Shown here: positions 32,824 through 46,328 of the stretch, in pieces
Layout of the letters: each line of letters opens with the position of its first letter
How positions within the stretch are numbered: the stretch's first letter is position 1
Program-made: the position numbers and the translations under genes
Assembly: GCF_902167145.1 (NCBI RefSeq)
Contig: NC_050098.1
Location: 136,288,207-136,352,206, forward strand
Direction of reading: 5' to 3'
Source: Zea mays
Taxonomy: Eukaryota; Streptophyta; Magnoliopsida; Poales; Poaceae
DNA: 64,000 bases
The notes under the pieces: model-generated
Told to the model about the DNA's origin: nothing
Databases searched by the model: none
What the model saw: only the letters and a program-made list of their open reading frames with translations

Positions 32824-33420
32824 ATCATTTTGGCTCTCAAAAATTGCATCTAAATTTGTCAAATTTAAAATACAAATTTTGCAAACAAACTCGGATGGAA
32901 AAAGTAACAAAATAAAAGTTGTAGAACTTCAAACGTTATGAAACTTTATAGTTGACAACTTTTTTATTTGAATTCGTTTACAGCCTCAAATAGTCAATTT
33001 ATACTCAAATTATTCTAGTAGGTGGCCAACAAAACTTCAATTTACACATGAAGTAAGTGATAGACTGAGTGGTCGAGTGAGCTACACGTGACGGTGAGGT
33101 TGTGGGTTTGATTCCCACTGGCCGCGTAGCCATGAATTCTACGTGAAATATGCCACGATTTGCCTAATAAAAAACCACTGGCGGTTCTCAGTAACCCGCA
33201 TGTACAATATTTTTTCTACTGGCCTCTAGCACAGGCGGTTCTGAAAAATGTCAGTACAAAATGTGTTCACAACCGCCTATATAGAGCTTCTCTGTACTAG
33301 TGATTGGTAAATGGTTCTTTGCCGAGTGCTTTTTCGGCCGAGTGTCGAAAAACACTCGGCAAATTAATAACCGCAAAAAACCAAAAAACATCATATATTT
33401 TTTTAATTAAGGGAACAACC
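32824..33420. repeat. second, uninterrupted copy of the CACTA end and flank
   Basis: It repeats the sequence found in pieces at 8357-8599, 17706-17994 and 32641-32822, including both insertion sites, the terminal CACTAGTACAG (near 33293-33303) and about 120 bp of flank with TTTGCCGAGTGC. It lacks about 100 bp present in the first copy near 17810-17900. The tandem duplication therefore predates both retrotransposon insertions. Confidence 0.75.
33059..33128 (+). other. tRNA-like Pol III promoter motif (intact copy)
   Basis: The same box A-like (GACTGAGTGG) and box B-like (GGTTTGATTCC) pair as at 17706, here without a Sirevirus in front. Confidence 0.45.
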
Positions 33421-33429
33421 CCCACACAA

Positions 33430-33900
33430 CCAACGTCAATGCCCTACCCATTGCCCTATCATTTTCACCATTTTTGAACGGCTAGATAACGTGGCACCCA
33501 ATCCGGTGGTGCACCGGACTGGTCCGGTGACCACTCGGAGACGAAGGTTCCAATCAGGATCTCGGGCGCAGGGCTACAGGACTCGGCCCGGTGGCGCACC
33601 GCACCGGTCAAGTGCCACATGCACAGATCTAATTCCCCATTTGTTTTACAACGGCTATGGGAGGTTTTGGGGTTATAATTAGGCCCTCCCACGACCCTAA
33701 GGAAAACACCTTTGCAGCAAACAAGTGTAGAAACATTGTGAAACATTTATCTACTCCTCTTATGTATTTCTCTCTAGATCTAGTGTTGGCGCAGTTGTAA
33801 GCCAAAAGAGAGGAGGAGTGATGCTGGGAGATAGAGCGAAGATCTTGAGCAAGTGATGGTACTGTTACTCTACCGAAGAGCTATCGACTGTTGTGATAGC
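33430..33900 (+). mobile_element. decayed Sirevirus-type LTR fragment
   Basis: It contains GGTGCACCGGACTGGTCCGGTG and GGTGGCGCACCGCACCGG palindrome remnants, a weak TATA (GGTTATAATTAG near 33671) and R/U5-like sequence ending near ATCTTGAGCAAG. It has no coding part. The extent is uncertain. Confidence 0.45.
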
Positions 33901-34400
33901 CTCAGTTATGTGTAACCAACATCGACATAGAGGAAGACTTGGTCTGTCAATTGGTGACAAATCTGAGCAAACAAAGGAAAGAGTTGAAATAGACTCCAAG
34001 CCATGTTGGCTAACTCCAACGTGGATGTAGGCAAGCATTTCAGACTTGGCCGAACCATGGGATAAATCTCTATGTCTTTGCCTTTCTAACACCCTGAATT
34101 TGGGGTACAAAATTTCTTTGCTCATGTCCACAAATTGAGGTGTTACTCCTCTTTTCCCTTCCCTCAACCCCATTTTCTCTTTTCTCTAGAATAAAGATTA
34201 TTACTTTATTAGAAAATGTAATTATATTCTAGAAGTCAAAACCTCAAAGAATAATGGAATTAAAATTCAGAATAAAAGGAAAAGGAAAAGAAGCCTGCCG
34301 CCCATCCCCCCTCGGCCTTTCGGCCCAGTCGGCCGCACTCATCAGCATCGTCCTCCTCCTGCAACCGTTCGCTCTGTCGTGACCGCGCCCACGTCGCGCC

Positions 34401-37400
34401 TGTGACAGCCCTCCCGAGTTATCGGGCCCACATGCACCAATCTTTGCCATAATGGCCTCAGATGGCTATGCATGTATACCAGGTAACTTAACAAGGCTAT
34501 CACGAGTTCAACAACTTGAACTCATTATCCCAAGCATCTCCCACATTCATGCATATTATAGTAGTCACATTCGATACACACACTTTGGAGATAGAGCCGA
34601 AGACTTTACAAACATTCTTTACCTTTTCAAAACTCAAGTTTTACATGTTTCAAAAGAGTAATATTTATTACAAGTCCTTATAGAACTCAAAGTGCATAAC
34701 TTATTACAATAGCATGAAGGTAGGAACCCTCCAAAGCTTATACACAAGCCTAACTAATCCTCCTCCAGAACTGGAAACATCCTCCAGCCACAGGAACACT
34801 TAGAGTACTCCTCATCACCTACAACAACATGGGTTCGAAACCCTGAGTACGAAGTGTACTTTCGCATGTCTTACCCGACTAAGGAAAAAGACTCTCAAGG
34901 ATATGTTGGTTAAATAAGAATCAAGGAAAGGCTTGAGCAAGAATCAACTTAGATACTTTTGCAGAAATAGCTTACTAAAGTGAGTCCTTACTTTCAATAT
35001 TTTAACGCCAGATTAAATGTTAATAGACTCTGGTTGTATCTAGTCTAATTTCACCATCTCATCAATACAAAATTATTTTTATTCATAATGTTTACATCCT
35101 GACCTATGTTGCAGGTCAGAGATCAAGTCTCCAATGTCCGGGGATATAACGGCGATCCGAATCGATTTACTCAGCTGAGGATCTCTAACCACACGACATA
35201 TGTTTCTCGTAACTCTTGCATATGTCTACCATTCCCAAGGATCCTCCACTGCATGAACAGGTTCGCGCCACCCGAGAGCACACCACCCCTTTTAGGCGGT
35301 ACTTTGCTAGGAGGGTACATGCCACTCTCGCCATCTCTCCACTCCCAGTGCGTGATTGCCTTTTCATGTATGGAATAGCCGGGTTCAAGCTTACCCTGTC
35401 CCATATCCAGGGCATGTGGCCAGTTAAGATAGTCCTTGATCATACAGGCCTACATACGCATCCAATCCTTAATTAACCTGGGTGGAGCATCACCTGTTCC
35501 TAGCCCAAGTCTCGATTTAAGTACTTCCATCCTTAGGATTGTTTTGTGTTCCTTAGGATGAATAGAGCATTATGGGGAACTTTGCAGTAAAATCCCATTA
35601 TGCTTTAGATGAAAATATTCTTGCAGGTAGAAGCCATCCTTCCTCAGGATAACCCCTGAGCTAGGCATTATTGCAAAAGACAACCTCTATCCACAAGATC
35701 TAAGCAGGGCTAAGCATTTTTATAAATCATATTTTGGTACTTCATCAGAAGTATCAAAAGGCATGGATATCAAGGTAGGCAATGCATCCAATAGTTTCCA
35801 AGCAATTCCTATAAACTTAATGCATAGTTCACTAGACTTAATGTGTATAAAAGTCTTTTAAAAATACAAGGAAAGGGCAAATGCACCGGGGCTTGCCTTT
35901 GTTGCAGTGAAGAGGTTCTAGATCTTCTACCCAATAACCAGTTAGATAGCTCCATCCACTTGATGAACATGCACTAGAGCAAACTCCTCTTCCACAACCA
36001 CTTCATCTTGAATTTACACTCCTTCTGCTAGGAGCTCTACATGAAATGATATGAACATGCATGCATATACTTATGCAACTACAATGAAGATACTTTAAAG
36101 CAGTACAAACTACACCTTACTAAAGGTGCACACAAAACTAACCAAACAACAGGGGAGCTAAACATTCTAATATCATCACTAGCTCTCAAACCACACCAGG
36201 GAATTCTGCCTCCATAACCAAGCACTCAATGCTTGCTTTAAGTAAGGACCTACTTCTTTGACTTGAATCCTATAACTTGAACATCTAGAGGATTAGAACA
36301 ATCTTCAAACTACGCCAAAAATCCAGATCCCAATAGGCACTCTTGCTTCTTTATCCAAAGATTAGGTTTCACTTGTTAAACTTGTTCCTTCTTCCGAAGT
36401 TCTAATCCACATGTGATTATGTTCTTCTTATTATTCCAATTGGGGACTCTACAAGGATTTCCGAGTAAATGGCTTACAAACAGCACCAAACTTTTACCAA
36501 GAGTTTATCTTCGGATAACAAGACTTTCCACAAGTTTTCACAAATTTTGGTGCTCACATTTGCTCCCTAAATATTCAATTAATCTTTTTTAGAGCACACT
36601 TAAATTACTTAAAATTTGTAAACTCACTAAAGATCTCAAAACACATTTACCAAAGAGCTTACCAATTTAGACACCCCACAAAATTTGTCCCATGATTTTA
36701 CCATATTTCTACAATTTGTGACATAATTAACAAGCTCTCAGAAAAATGAATAAAGGAAAATCATTAAACCCGGGCTGAAACTGACCCAGCCGGCCCATTT
36801 CCAGGCATAGTCGGCCCACAGACGGGAGCACGTGCCCGCGCGTGTATTCTTGCACAGGGAATCCCACCGCGCAAAACAATTAAACCAGGTCCGACCACTG
36901 TTTTACTGTCTCTCGGACGTACGCACATAGGCCCCCCTTCTTCTTTGCTTTTGCACAAACTCGACCATGACACCGCCGCGCAAATCTCTGGCGAGCCAAC
37001 GCCAAATCGACCACTGTGATATAACTCCGACGACAGCAAGGACACAAACACAACCCTCAAACTATGGCGAATCAGGTAGGTACTTATTTGTCCCGTGGAG
37101 ATCCTATAACCGAGCTTTCGACAGCGGTGGCGGCAAGCCAAGTTCAATGAGCCTGATCCCGTGAACGCCGCGTGGTAGAGCTCGAACTAAAGATTCTGAG
37201 AGCTTCAGTGATCTCACAAACCTATAGTATGCGCGTGAACTCGACCGGAAATGGCGCAAGTTAATGGGTCGAAGCAGAGGTAATTCACGGCGCGAAACTA
37301 CGGCGGCGGAGCTCTGTTCCGGCCAGCATAAAATAGTAGAGTTAAAAATTCCAAGTTGATGAGCTTCACTGACCTTAAATGAGTACAGAACGAGCGCCAC

Positions 37401-40311
37401 ACGGTCGAGGAAACCTTCGAGGATCCTGGCCACGGTGAGGTAAGAATCCGGTGGCTGTGGTCACCACTGGGCAGGTCACGGCATGCAAACTCTGGGATAG
37501 GACAGACGTAGTGGCTGGGGAGAAGATTAACACCAGCAGTGGCTGCATGGCCCAAGCAGCCGTGTGGCTGCAGGGATTCGAGCTCAGGTCTCTACAGCGA
37601 ACTTGGCTAGCAACCATGGTGACCACGAGCACTCTTATTGAGCAAAACATGATACAAAGAATGCAACACGCCGCGCGCAGCTGCTTCTTATCACCAGGGA
37701 CCAGCGAGCTGGGACCGGCGAGCTGGCGCAAGCAGTTACTGGGACTAGGACGCGTATCAGCAACCGCACAGAAAAACAATGAACCTGGACGACGACATGA
37801 ACCAGCGGCAAACAGGCAAGTGCCCTCCCTTGTTCGGTTATTTCCGATCCATGTGAATTGGAGTGTATTGGGATGTATCAAGACGAATTTTGATTTGCTA
37901 TTGATTTAAACCGACTCAATCTCACTCAATCCACATGAATTAAGAGCGAACCAAACAAGCCCTAACATGTATAACTCTAGTTCTCTCCATGCGTAGATAT
38001 TCGAACTTTGAGCCTATCCTCTATTCCCTCCATGCAAATATCCATCCACCACGCCAAACTAACTGGGTCAACTCGAGCACACAAGTGACGTACAACAGGG
38101 ATGCAAAAATCTTCTCCAGATTTTTTTTCTTATTCACACTGGATCTAGTGCAGCAGCCCTGCTGTCCCATTCCACTCTCCTCAGTTCAGCTCCTGTTATC
38201 TCATAAATTCGCAAGGCAACAGACCCCTCTCCCTTAATAAAAGTTATTCTCTATTCATAGCTCTACCTCTTTTGTACAGCAACTCATGGTTGAAATCATA
38301 TAGAACAAAGGTTGTGGTGATCCAAAGTTTAGTAAAAACACTGAAACACTACAATTTCAGCTAACTGACACAGCTCCATGCCAAACCTGACATAGAGGAT
38401 TGTAGTACCATTATCTACAAATTTTACACAGCAGCAAGGCTAACTCCTTGTATGAAACTTGTTCCCCTATACTTGGTCGTTGACTTTGCTATAGAATTTA
38501 TAGTCCAAATTCTCATGCACTGGTCACAAAAGAGCTCCAAACTGGGACTCACGCACTGATTGAATTGCATACAACAGAACCAAGTTCAGACCATTCACAG
38601 CCGAACAGGGAAGGTTGGGACCCATTTTACTCCTATTTTTGTGTAGCACCAAGTCCATCGCCTTTTAGGAAATTTGTTCCTCTTACTTTGGTCTACCACT
38701 TTGCTATATAAAACATGACCTACAACTCCCTAGAATAGTCTCAAGGAGCCACCAAAGTTGACCCAAAAGAACTGAACTCAGACTTGTTAATCTGAACCTT
38801 GCTAAATGCATCACTACCTGACAGCACCACTATAAGCAGTTGTTACTCCATTGTTTGCACAGGATCAAGCCAAACCCACTTAAGTAAAGTTGTTCACCAT
38901 CATATAATCTTCGCTTCCTCCATAGACATCCTAACCTAAAACCTTATAGAACAGCCACACAAGAACTCCAAAACAGCACCATATAGCAGGTTTTAGATTT
39001 CAGAACTGAACCAAATGCAGTAAAAGCACTGTCCGTCAGTACAACCTTGAGCAAGCTTTCTCTCCAACTTTTGTGTAGGATCAAACCAAAGTCACTTAAG
39101 GAGACTTATTCACCATAATATGGGCTTAAACTCCACTATAGACACCACATTTCAAAACTTTATGGATTAGGCCCAAATGAGCTCCAAAAACAGCTACAAA
39201 CTCTGAAATTCAGACTTAATCTCCTATTCATAATCTGAAAATTCAGACACATTGGCAGCCCCACTTTGAATCACCTTTTCTCCAAATTCCATGTAACTTT
39301 AGGGGTGTGATCTTTAACCAAACTTACACACCAATACATGGGCTTCCACCTTTATATAGCACTGTTTGCCCATAACGATATGGATTAGCCACAAACAGAT
39401 TCCAAAGTTGCTCCAAATGCTGAAATTCAGATTCTGAATTCCACTAAGTCTGAAATCCACAATTTCTGACATCTTTACTTTTTATCAGTTTTTCTCTTAG
39501 TTCCATAGAGTGTTAGGTCTAGGTCACTTAACCAAACTTATATTCCTCATATATCTCTATAACTTTGTTATAATAACCATCTTCAAAATTTTCAAAGATC
39601 AAAAGCTATAAAGATCCAAAGTCGATTAGTTGATATAATTTTCAGCAATTCCAATTTGAACCCAAAACTGAATTTTTTGTAAATCACTCCAAATTTCTCT
39701 ATAAAACTAGAAAATCTCCAAATAATAAAGTTATTCATTTTTACAAGCTCTACAACTTTGGTACATGAACTTTTAGCAGATTCTTACTGAATTTTGAAAT
39801 CCACTATTGGGGCTAATTCAGGGTTTCACATGTTCTCCTCTTTCTTCAAGTGTTTCACCAATGTAATCCTTCCTCCAAAAAGAGAAGGTATTCTTTGCCC
39901 TAAGATCTAACTTTGGCTTATAGAGCTCATGTCCAAAGTGACATTAGTTCAGTAATTGTTTGCTTTGGTTATACACTATTTCACTTTGGCTCAACTTAGG
40001 TTTTAAAGTTGATCCAACACCTCAAGTGTTTCTTCCACTTGACTAACACTTCAAAATAAAGTTGCTCTAGGTTCTAAAACTTGTCTTTAGTGCTTAAGAC
40101 TCCAAGTCAACTCATGACTTTCTTAAGAGATGATTTCTTCTCACTAGGCTTAACAAAGTTTTCAATCAAATCCCTATACTCTATACACCACATCACACTC
40201 ATTGAAAGTTTTTGACCTAGTGAATGCATTCTAGGTAGATCAAGCAAGTTAATGCAAATGCTTATGATGACATGTCAGAGTTTTAGTTAACGTAACACCA
40301 GGGGTGTTACA
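34401..40311 (-). mobile_element. 5.9-kb inserted LTR or LARD-like unit, minus orientation
   Basis: On the minus strand it starts TGTAACACCCCTGGTGTTACG (40311) and ends GGGAGGGCTGTCACA (34401), with GCGCC and ACGCC flanks that differ by one base. It carries the same conserved GTCGGGTAAGAC..GCGAAAG block as the outer LTR, in the opposite direction (about 34835-34875). No reading frame of interest is present over nearly 6 kb. It may be a very long solo LTR or a non-coding derivative. Confidence 0.55.
37827..37963. mobile_element. fold-back MITE, about 137 bp
   Basis: The left end CCCTTGTTCGGTTATTTCC and right end GCGAACCAAACAAGCCCT are inverted repeats, extended by ATCCATGTGAATTGGA / CTCAATCCACATGAAT. 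It lies inside the long non-coding LTR. The superfamily is not assigned; a hAT- or Harbinger-derived origin is possible. Confidence 0.55.
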
Positions 40312-41440
40312 ACGCCTTCCATGCGGATGACCGCCGCCCGCACCCATGACCCCGTCCCACACACCTCACCCAAGCTTCAAAGTGAAGGCCCTGGCCTCCC
40401 GCACCCCGATCCTTAGTTGCTCTCTCCCTGCCTGTTTTCCCCACCCAGCACGCAGCAACACCGCCACCGCCGCAAGGTCGTTTCGTTGTCGTCGCTGAGC
40501 CCCTGCCATCATCGTTGCCACGATGAGCTCCGCCTGAGTGCGATGCACCAGGAACCCACCTTGGTTTCCCCTTTTCTCGGCCTCTCTGTCTTGTCCTCAC
40601 TTAACCTCTTCCCTGGTACAGTCCCGAAGCCACCGCCATCGTTCCAAGCTGCCACCGTGTCATTGCCGCCTTTGAGGGGATCCCGAGTCTCGCCTTGAGG
40701 TAAGGAACTTCCCCTGTCTTTTTAGTAGAATCGCTTGGATATAATTTAGGCCAAGTGTTAAAGGATGGCTAGTGTAGGCCAAGTGTTTGATCTAGATTAG
40801 GGAACAAATCTAGATTCAAGAAATTACTTAATTTGACAAGTAAAAAATTCATAAGGACCAACTTTAGTAAGCTTTGAGCAAACTGAGTCATTGGTTTTTG
40901 CTAAACCTTACCTTGACTCCTAAAGGTCAGCATATCCTTGAGAATTTTTTCTTTTAGTCGGGTAAGACTTGCGAAAGTACACTTAGTACTTAGGGTTTTC
41001 GAACCCATGTCGTTGTAGGTGATGAAACTGCAGAGTTTGCTGCTTCTGTTTCAAGGCCGTCCCAAAGCAGGAGGAAGGAAACTAAGTAAACTTATGGAAG
41101 GTGTCTACTTTCCGGTGATGTAATAAGTAGAAGCACTCGAACCCGTATATTATAATAATGACTCTTTCTATATTGTACCTGTGAATGTAAATTAAGTTAT
41201 TGTAACTCTTTCCGCTTTTACTACGATGGTATGTGATGTCTGTGATATGGATGAACGCTCATGTGAGATGTGAAGGAGATACAGGAATCAGGTCCTGTCA
41301 ATCTATTGGGTGCATCTGCATGACTGTTGGAGGTCCTTACAAAGACATCTGGAGGTGGACCTAATATCTTGGGAGGTTTCCTGATAGTTGTGCCCACATA
41401 TAAGCAACAACACAATCAAGATGATGACTCCTACTGACTA

Positions 41441-42432
41441 GACCACCATGTTGTGTCAACGCAACAGAGTTGTGAGGTTATTGATCGAGATACATGGGTT
41501 TTCAATTTCATAAATTTCATATTAGTAATATAGTTGCTTGATTGAGGGCTTGAAGTTGAAGGTCCCACCGCCAACTTCCTCGCAAGCTGCTCAAGAATTT
41601 CGAATGCTAGGTTTAGAATGCGTTTAAAAAACTATCGTACTCCTATGTCCCAATTTATAATTAGTTTAACTTTTTTACCAAGTTTGACCAGCTCGTCTTA
41701 TTCTCATTCAATCATAAATAAAGTATATTATATGTTAAATAATATCATAGAAAAATTAATAATCATTATAAATTTTTAAAATAAAACAAGCCGGTCAAAC
41801 TTGGTATAAAAAATCATACATATTATGAATTGGAACGTGAGGTATTTAAACAATGTTTATCTACGTGTTATATAAATATAAAAACCGTAGCAAAACATAA
41901 AAAACTAGCAATAAGAAAATCAAGTTTAGATTATGTTTGTCTAAGATGCTCATGGGAAAAAATAAAATATTAGCAATTCTGTGTGCTGGATGAATCTTGA
42001 CACCACAGTTGCTGCCTTGGTGGTACGCTGTTTTCACAACGGAAGCGAGCTCTGCAGTTCAGAGCCCAGACTCTGCTATGCATGATGCTGCAGCAAACTA
42101 CTAATCAGTCTAATCCGTCCGAATTATACTATTGCTGCGAGTTAATACGAACAATGACTGCAGCCTTCTAAAATGAAGGCATCTAATCCACGTACAACTA
42201 TTATGACACCTTAGCCATCCAAATATGAGAGTAGAAGACAAGAAAGCTTAGGCAAAGCACAGGTAACTCATAATCAGTATAACAAACAAAGCTTCAGTTC
42301 TCCATCACAAACATGGCGGACTTAAATAGCAGAGTTCTGAAGGGAACATCTAAATGACAGTAATTAAAATTGTGGCATCGCCTCTACTACACTGTCCAAG
42401 AGATGGCATTCAGATAGCCCGCCCAGCTGACT
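41441..42432. other. intergenic region downstream of RPS29
   Basis: Apart from the MITE at 41640-41842 no gene is seen. AT-rich sequence near 42340-42432 is the likely RPS29 3' UTR and polyadenylation region. Confidence 0.5.
41640..41842. mobile_element. Stowaway-like MITE, 203 bp
   Basis: The ends CTCCTATGTCCCAATTTATAA and TTATGAATTGGAACGTGAGG are imperfect inverted repeats between TA dinucleotides (41638-41639 and 41843-41844). CAAGTTTGACC and GGTCAAACTTGG form a second inverted pair inside. Confidence 0.75.
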
Positions 42433-43665
<1,233 letters not shown>

Positions 43666-43845
43666 CGTCACGGCACATAGCACGGTCCATAAAGGCACGG
43701 CTCGCAAAAGCATATCTTTACTACTCTATAAAAGAGCAAAGTAAGCGTCCACCACCGCTTCGTGGCTCCGCTCCCGCACCCGTCCTCGCGATGCCCGCCC
43801 AGTCCCCGTAACGCACGCCGCGGTCCCCCACGCCCTCGGCAAGGG

Positions 43846-44075
43846 CGTTCGCCCCAAATCCGCGTCCCTGCCATCTTCCGCCCCGGATCCGCGTCCACAT
43901 CCACACTCTCCATGGAAGGCGTCCGTGATGCTCACGTCATCCCTAAACCCTGCTCGGTCTCCATGGAAGGGTCCTCCACCTTCGCCCCAGATCCGCGTCC
44001 CAGCCATCCTCCACCTCGGATCCGCGTCCGCGTCCACGCTCCCCGCTCGGTCTCCATGGAAAGGTCCTCCACCCG
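43846..44075 (+). repeat. CpG-rich imperfect repeats at the Helitron 5' side
   Basis: A unit with CAGATCCGCGTCCCAGCCATC, a following CGGATCCGCGTCC, and CTCGGTCTCCATGGAA occurs twice fully and once in part. It lies between the Helitron 5' end and the kinase fragment. Confidence 0.65.
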
Positions 44076-44211
44076 CGGACCTCGCCCCCACCGCACTCGT
44101 CCTCTATATGGGGGAGAAGTTTCCATCCAAATATTTGGGGCAGACCTCCTCGCCCCGCATCTCCCTTGCCATCCACGGATCTGGCCCCGCCCCGGATTCT
44201 GCTCGCGTTAA

Positions 44212-44593
44212 GGGCCAGTACTCGGCGCGGGCGGCCCAGAGCGCAGCGCTGGTCGCGTACCGGTGCCTCAGCGGCAGCCCCAAGAACCGGCTGGACATGT
44301 CCACCGTCGTCCAGGCGCTGGAGCCCCTGCTCGACCTTGACGACGACGTGCCTGTGGCACCCCTGGGCCACGCCGGCCCCGTCGTGTTATTCGTAGCGGC
44401 CGTCGTGGAGGAGAAGAAGGAGCGGGCCCCAAGGAAGGACGTCCTCGGCCACCGGCGCAGGTCCATGTCGCCCAAGGCGAGCCCTAGGAAGCACCCCAGC
44501 GCCGGCACCAAGGACGAGTTCTGGGTGTGGCATCTGCCGACCGACCAGAAGACACGTCCGAGCTTGGGCGGTGTTGTGCAAGCGTGTGCGTGA
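44212..44593 (+). pseudogene. captured C-terminal piece of a receptor-like cytoplasmic kinase
   Basis: The frame reads GQYSARAAQSAALVAYRCL followed by SGSPKNRLDMSTVVQALEPL. These are subdomain XI and the tail typical of RLCK-VII (PBS1/RIPK-like) kinases. The invariant arginine (as in PKxRPxM) is present, but proline is replaced by leucine. The catalytic core is absent, so no kinase activity is possible. The frame is open from 43925 through the repeat block, so a chimeric 222-codon frame exists. Confidence 0.75.
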
Positions 44594-44874
44594 GGCAAGC
44601 TGGCGAGGTGCTATTGGGGCTGAGATTGTGCCTTGGACCAAATTATTGTTTTTCAGTCTGCTGTTACGGTGAGATGAGATGCAGAGTGTCGCCGTCGTCG
44701 GTCTCCGACTCCTGCGGAAGAAGCTCAGCAGACCCCTACGGTGTCCCAGAATTCGGGTGGCGGGACATTCGCCGGTACAAGCAGTTCCGGTCAGTCGACA
44801 CGAACATTTCTACCGGCGACGACTCCGCTCTTGGCCAGAGACTGAAGTGAGTTTCCATTGATCGGTAACTACTA
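44594..44874 (+). other. unidentified possible gene fragment
   Basis: The GC-rich part 44679-44850 keeps an open frame containing SADPYGVPEFGWRDIRRYKQ and ends at TGA, as a captured exon might. I do not recognise the protein. Confidence 0.3.
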
Positions 44875-45029
44875 CTCCTTCCGTTGCAAATCAAATACAT
44901 TTCGTACTGTAAAAGATTAGATATATACTAATAATCATTGCCTTTACGAGAAGAGGATGTAGAAAAAAGATAACTGAAGTTAAATAGTCTAACTCTAAAA
45001 TATGTACTTATTTTAGAACAAATTGGGAG
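44875..45029. mobile_element. Stowaway-like MITE, 155 bp, inside the Helitron
   Basis: The left end CTCCTTCCGTTGCAAATCAAA and right end TTAGAACAAATTGGGAG are inverted repeats flanked by TA (44873-44874 and 45030-45031). Confidence 0.75.
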
Positions 45030-45072
45030 TACTACTGATCTGTTGGTGCAAGCTACATTTGACTGTACAAAT

Positions 45073-45118
45073 AATAATATGCACACAGACAATAGATTAG
45101 AACAAGAGACCAACATAA
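45073..45118. repeat. 46-bp direct repeat, copy 1
   Basis: Identical to 46329-46374. It lies downstream of the LYR gene; the other copy lies upstream of its first coding exon. Confidence 0.85.
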
Positions 45119-45488
45119 AGGGTACTATCCATAACATCAACAGCAAAAAGCCTCAAACGAAAAGGGTACTATCCATAACCACTGGGGAAGAGTTCAAAAG
45201 CACCGAATATTTCTGTCTCCTGGCTATGAGTAGGATTACATTTATACGGTATCCAAAATAATTTGTAGTCAGCATTTATTGGACAGATGCACAAAAGAAA
45301 AGACAGCCAAACTCTTGGTTACTGAAAATCATTGCTGCAATAGCTCGAGTACTCAGCAATCCGAAGGAAAAAACACTTGCAGGTCCTTGTACAATAGAAC
45401 CGGAATCATTCAAAGGCAAGAAAGTAAATTATTTTTACTATTATTCATACAGCACGACACACTGTAAGTCCAGTTTCAACTTCTGTTT

Positions 45489-46276
45489 TTAACCTGAAAA
45501 CTTGTGTCCTGTAATCTTCTCGGACTCATATAGAATATGATTGATAAGGCCCCTTGCAGAACTGCACAGCAGGAAACAATTTCATAAGGTATGCTCCAAC
45601 CATGATAAATTACTGGAAGATAAGACGGTAAAATTGAAAGCAAAAGTAAAAATTTACACAGGGCAGTCACTTACTCGTCCTTCATTTTCTGTATCTTCTC
45701 TGGATCAGTTTCATGCATGTTTTTCTTGAATTGTTGTCTCACCATGGCGACTAAAAGTTTTGTATTGTGTTTCTGGTTTACAAAAGGCTGGTTCAGTCTA
45801 TTATTAAAAAAATCACAACTTCGTGGTGGAGAGCAATGGTAAATTTTCAGATAAAATATGCATACCTGATGGCTAATATACTTCGCCCTCCGTAAGCATT
45901 CACGATATAACTACATCATGAAAAAGGAGAGAACAATAAACAGAAAAAAATGTTTTTCTACAGCATCGATTATGATTTTGTTTTGTTTCATTCATGACAA
46001 TTTTTAATAAAAGTAACAAAAAACTAGGCTACAGGGTGCATATTAGATGTGTCTTCTGGAAAAGCTAAAGCTAGAATTTAGGGTAACTGATGCAAATGAA
46101 TGAAGCATGATGACTGACTATTCATTAACAGTACAATAGTACAAGTTGATTTGAAAGTTGGCCGCGACCCATAATACCAAGGAGACCACAACAAAAAGCA
46201 AAAGGTGCAAAAGAAACGTTACCCTGAGCACATTATCAGCAAGTTCTGGAGGCAATGCTTTCTGGAGTGAAGGCAT
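45489..46276 (-). CDS. Complex1_LYR motif protein, 4 coding exons, intact
   Basis: Exons 46276-46223, 45911-45867, 45772-45675 and 45561-45489 join across three GT-AG introns into 89 codons plus stop. The LYR motif is residues 19-21 (LYRECLRRAKY); the later stretch FKKNMHETDPEKIQKMKD and the end HILYESEKITGHKFSG fit a conserved plant LYR family. LYR proteins are small mitochondrial matrix adaptors that bind acyl carrier protein and help Fe-S or respiratory complex assembly. The start MPSLQK is chosen by family fit. An acceptor TTTTCAG 20-25 bases upstream suggests a 5' UTR intron, with a possible donor CTG|GTGAGT at about 46505. The gene runs opposite to the other captured pieces. It appears to lie inside the Helitron, so it may be a full-length captured copy. 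Confidence 0.8.
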
Positions 46277-46328
46277 CTCCTTTAATGTTGTGGTAATAAC
46301 TGAAAAGGTATAAGAAATCGCTTTCATC

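Larger units (their letters stand above)
34086..41440 (+). mobile_element. solo LTR, Tekay/Xilon-like, plus orientation, interrupted
   Basis: The start TAACACCCTGAATTTGGGG near 34087 is typical of maize chromovirus LTRs. Sequence resumes after the inserted LTR at 40312. The conserved block GTCGGGTAAGACTTGCGAAAG with CGAACCCATG occurs at about 40957-41012. The right edge near 41440 is estimated. No internal gag-pol is seen. Confidence 0.5.

Noticed and set aside
36764..37909. Several 80-170-codon frames
   Set aside because: They overlap on both strands within a long non-coding LTR-like unit and show no domain or codon signature.
40417..40698. GC-rich 93-codon plus-strand frame resembling a first exon with a GAGGTAAGG donor
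   Set aside because: It lies in the resumed outer LTR; the reverse strand is equally open and no family is recognised.
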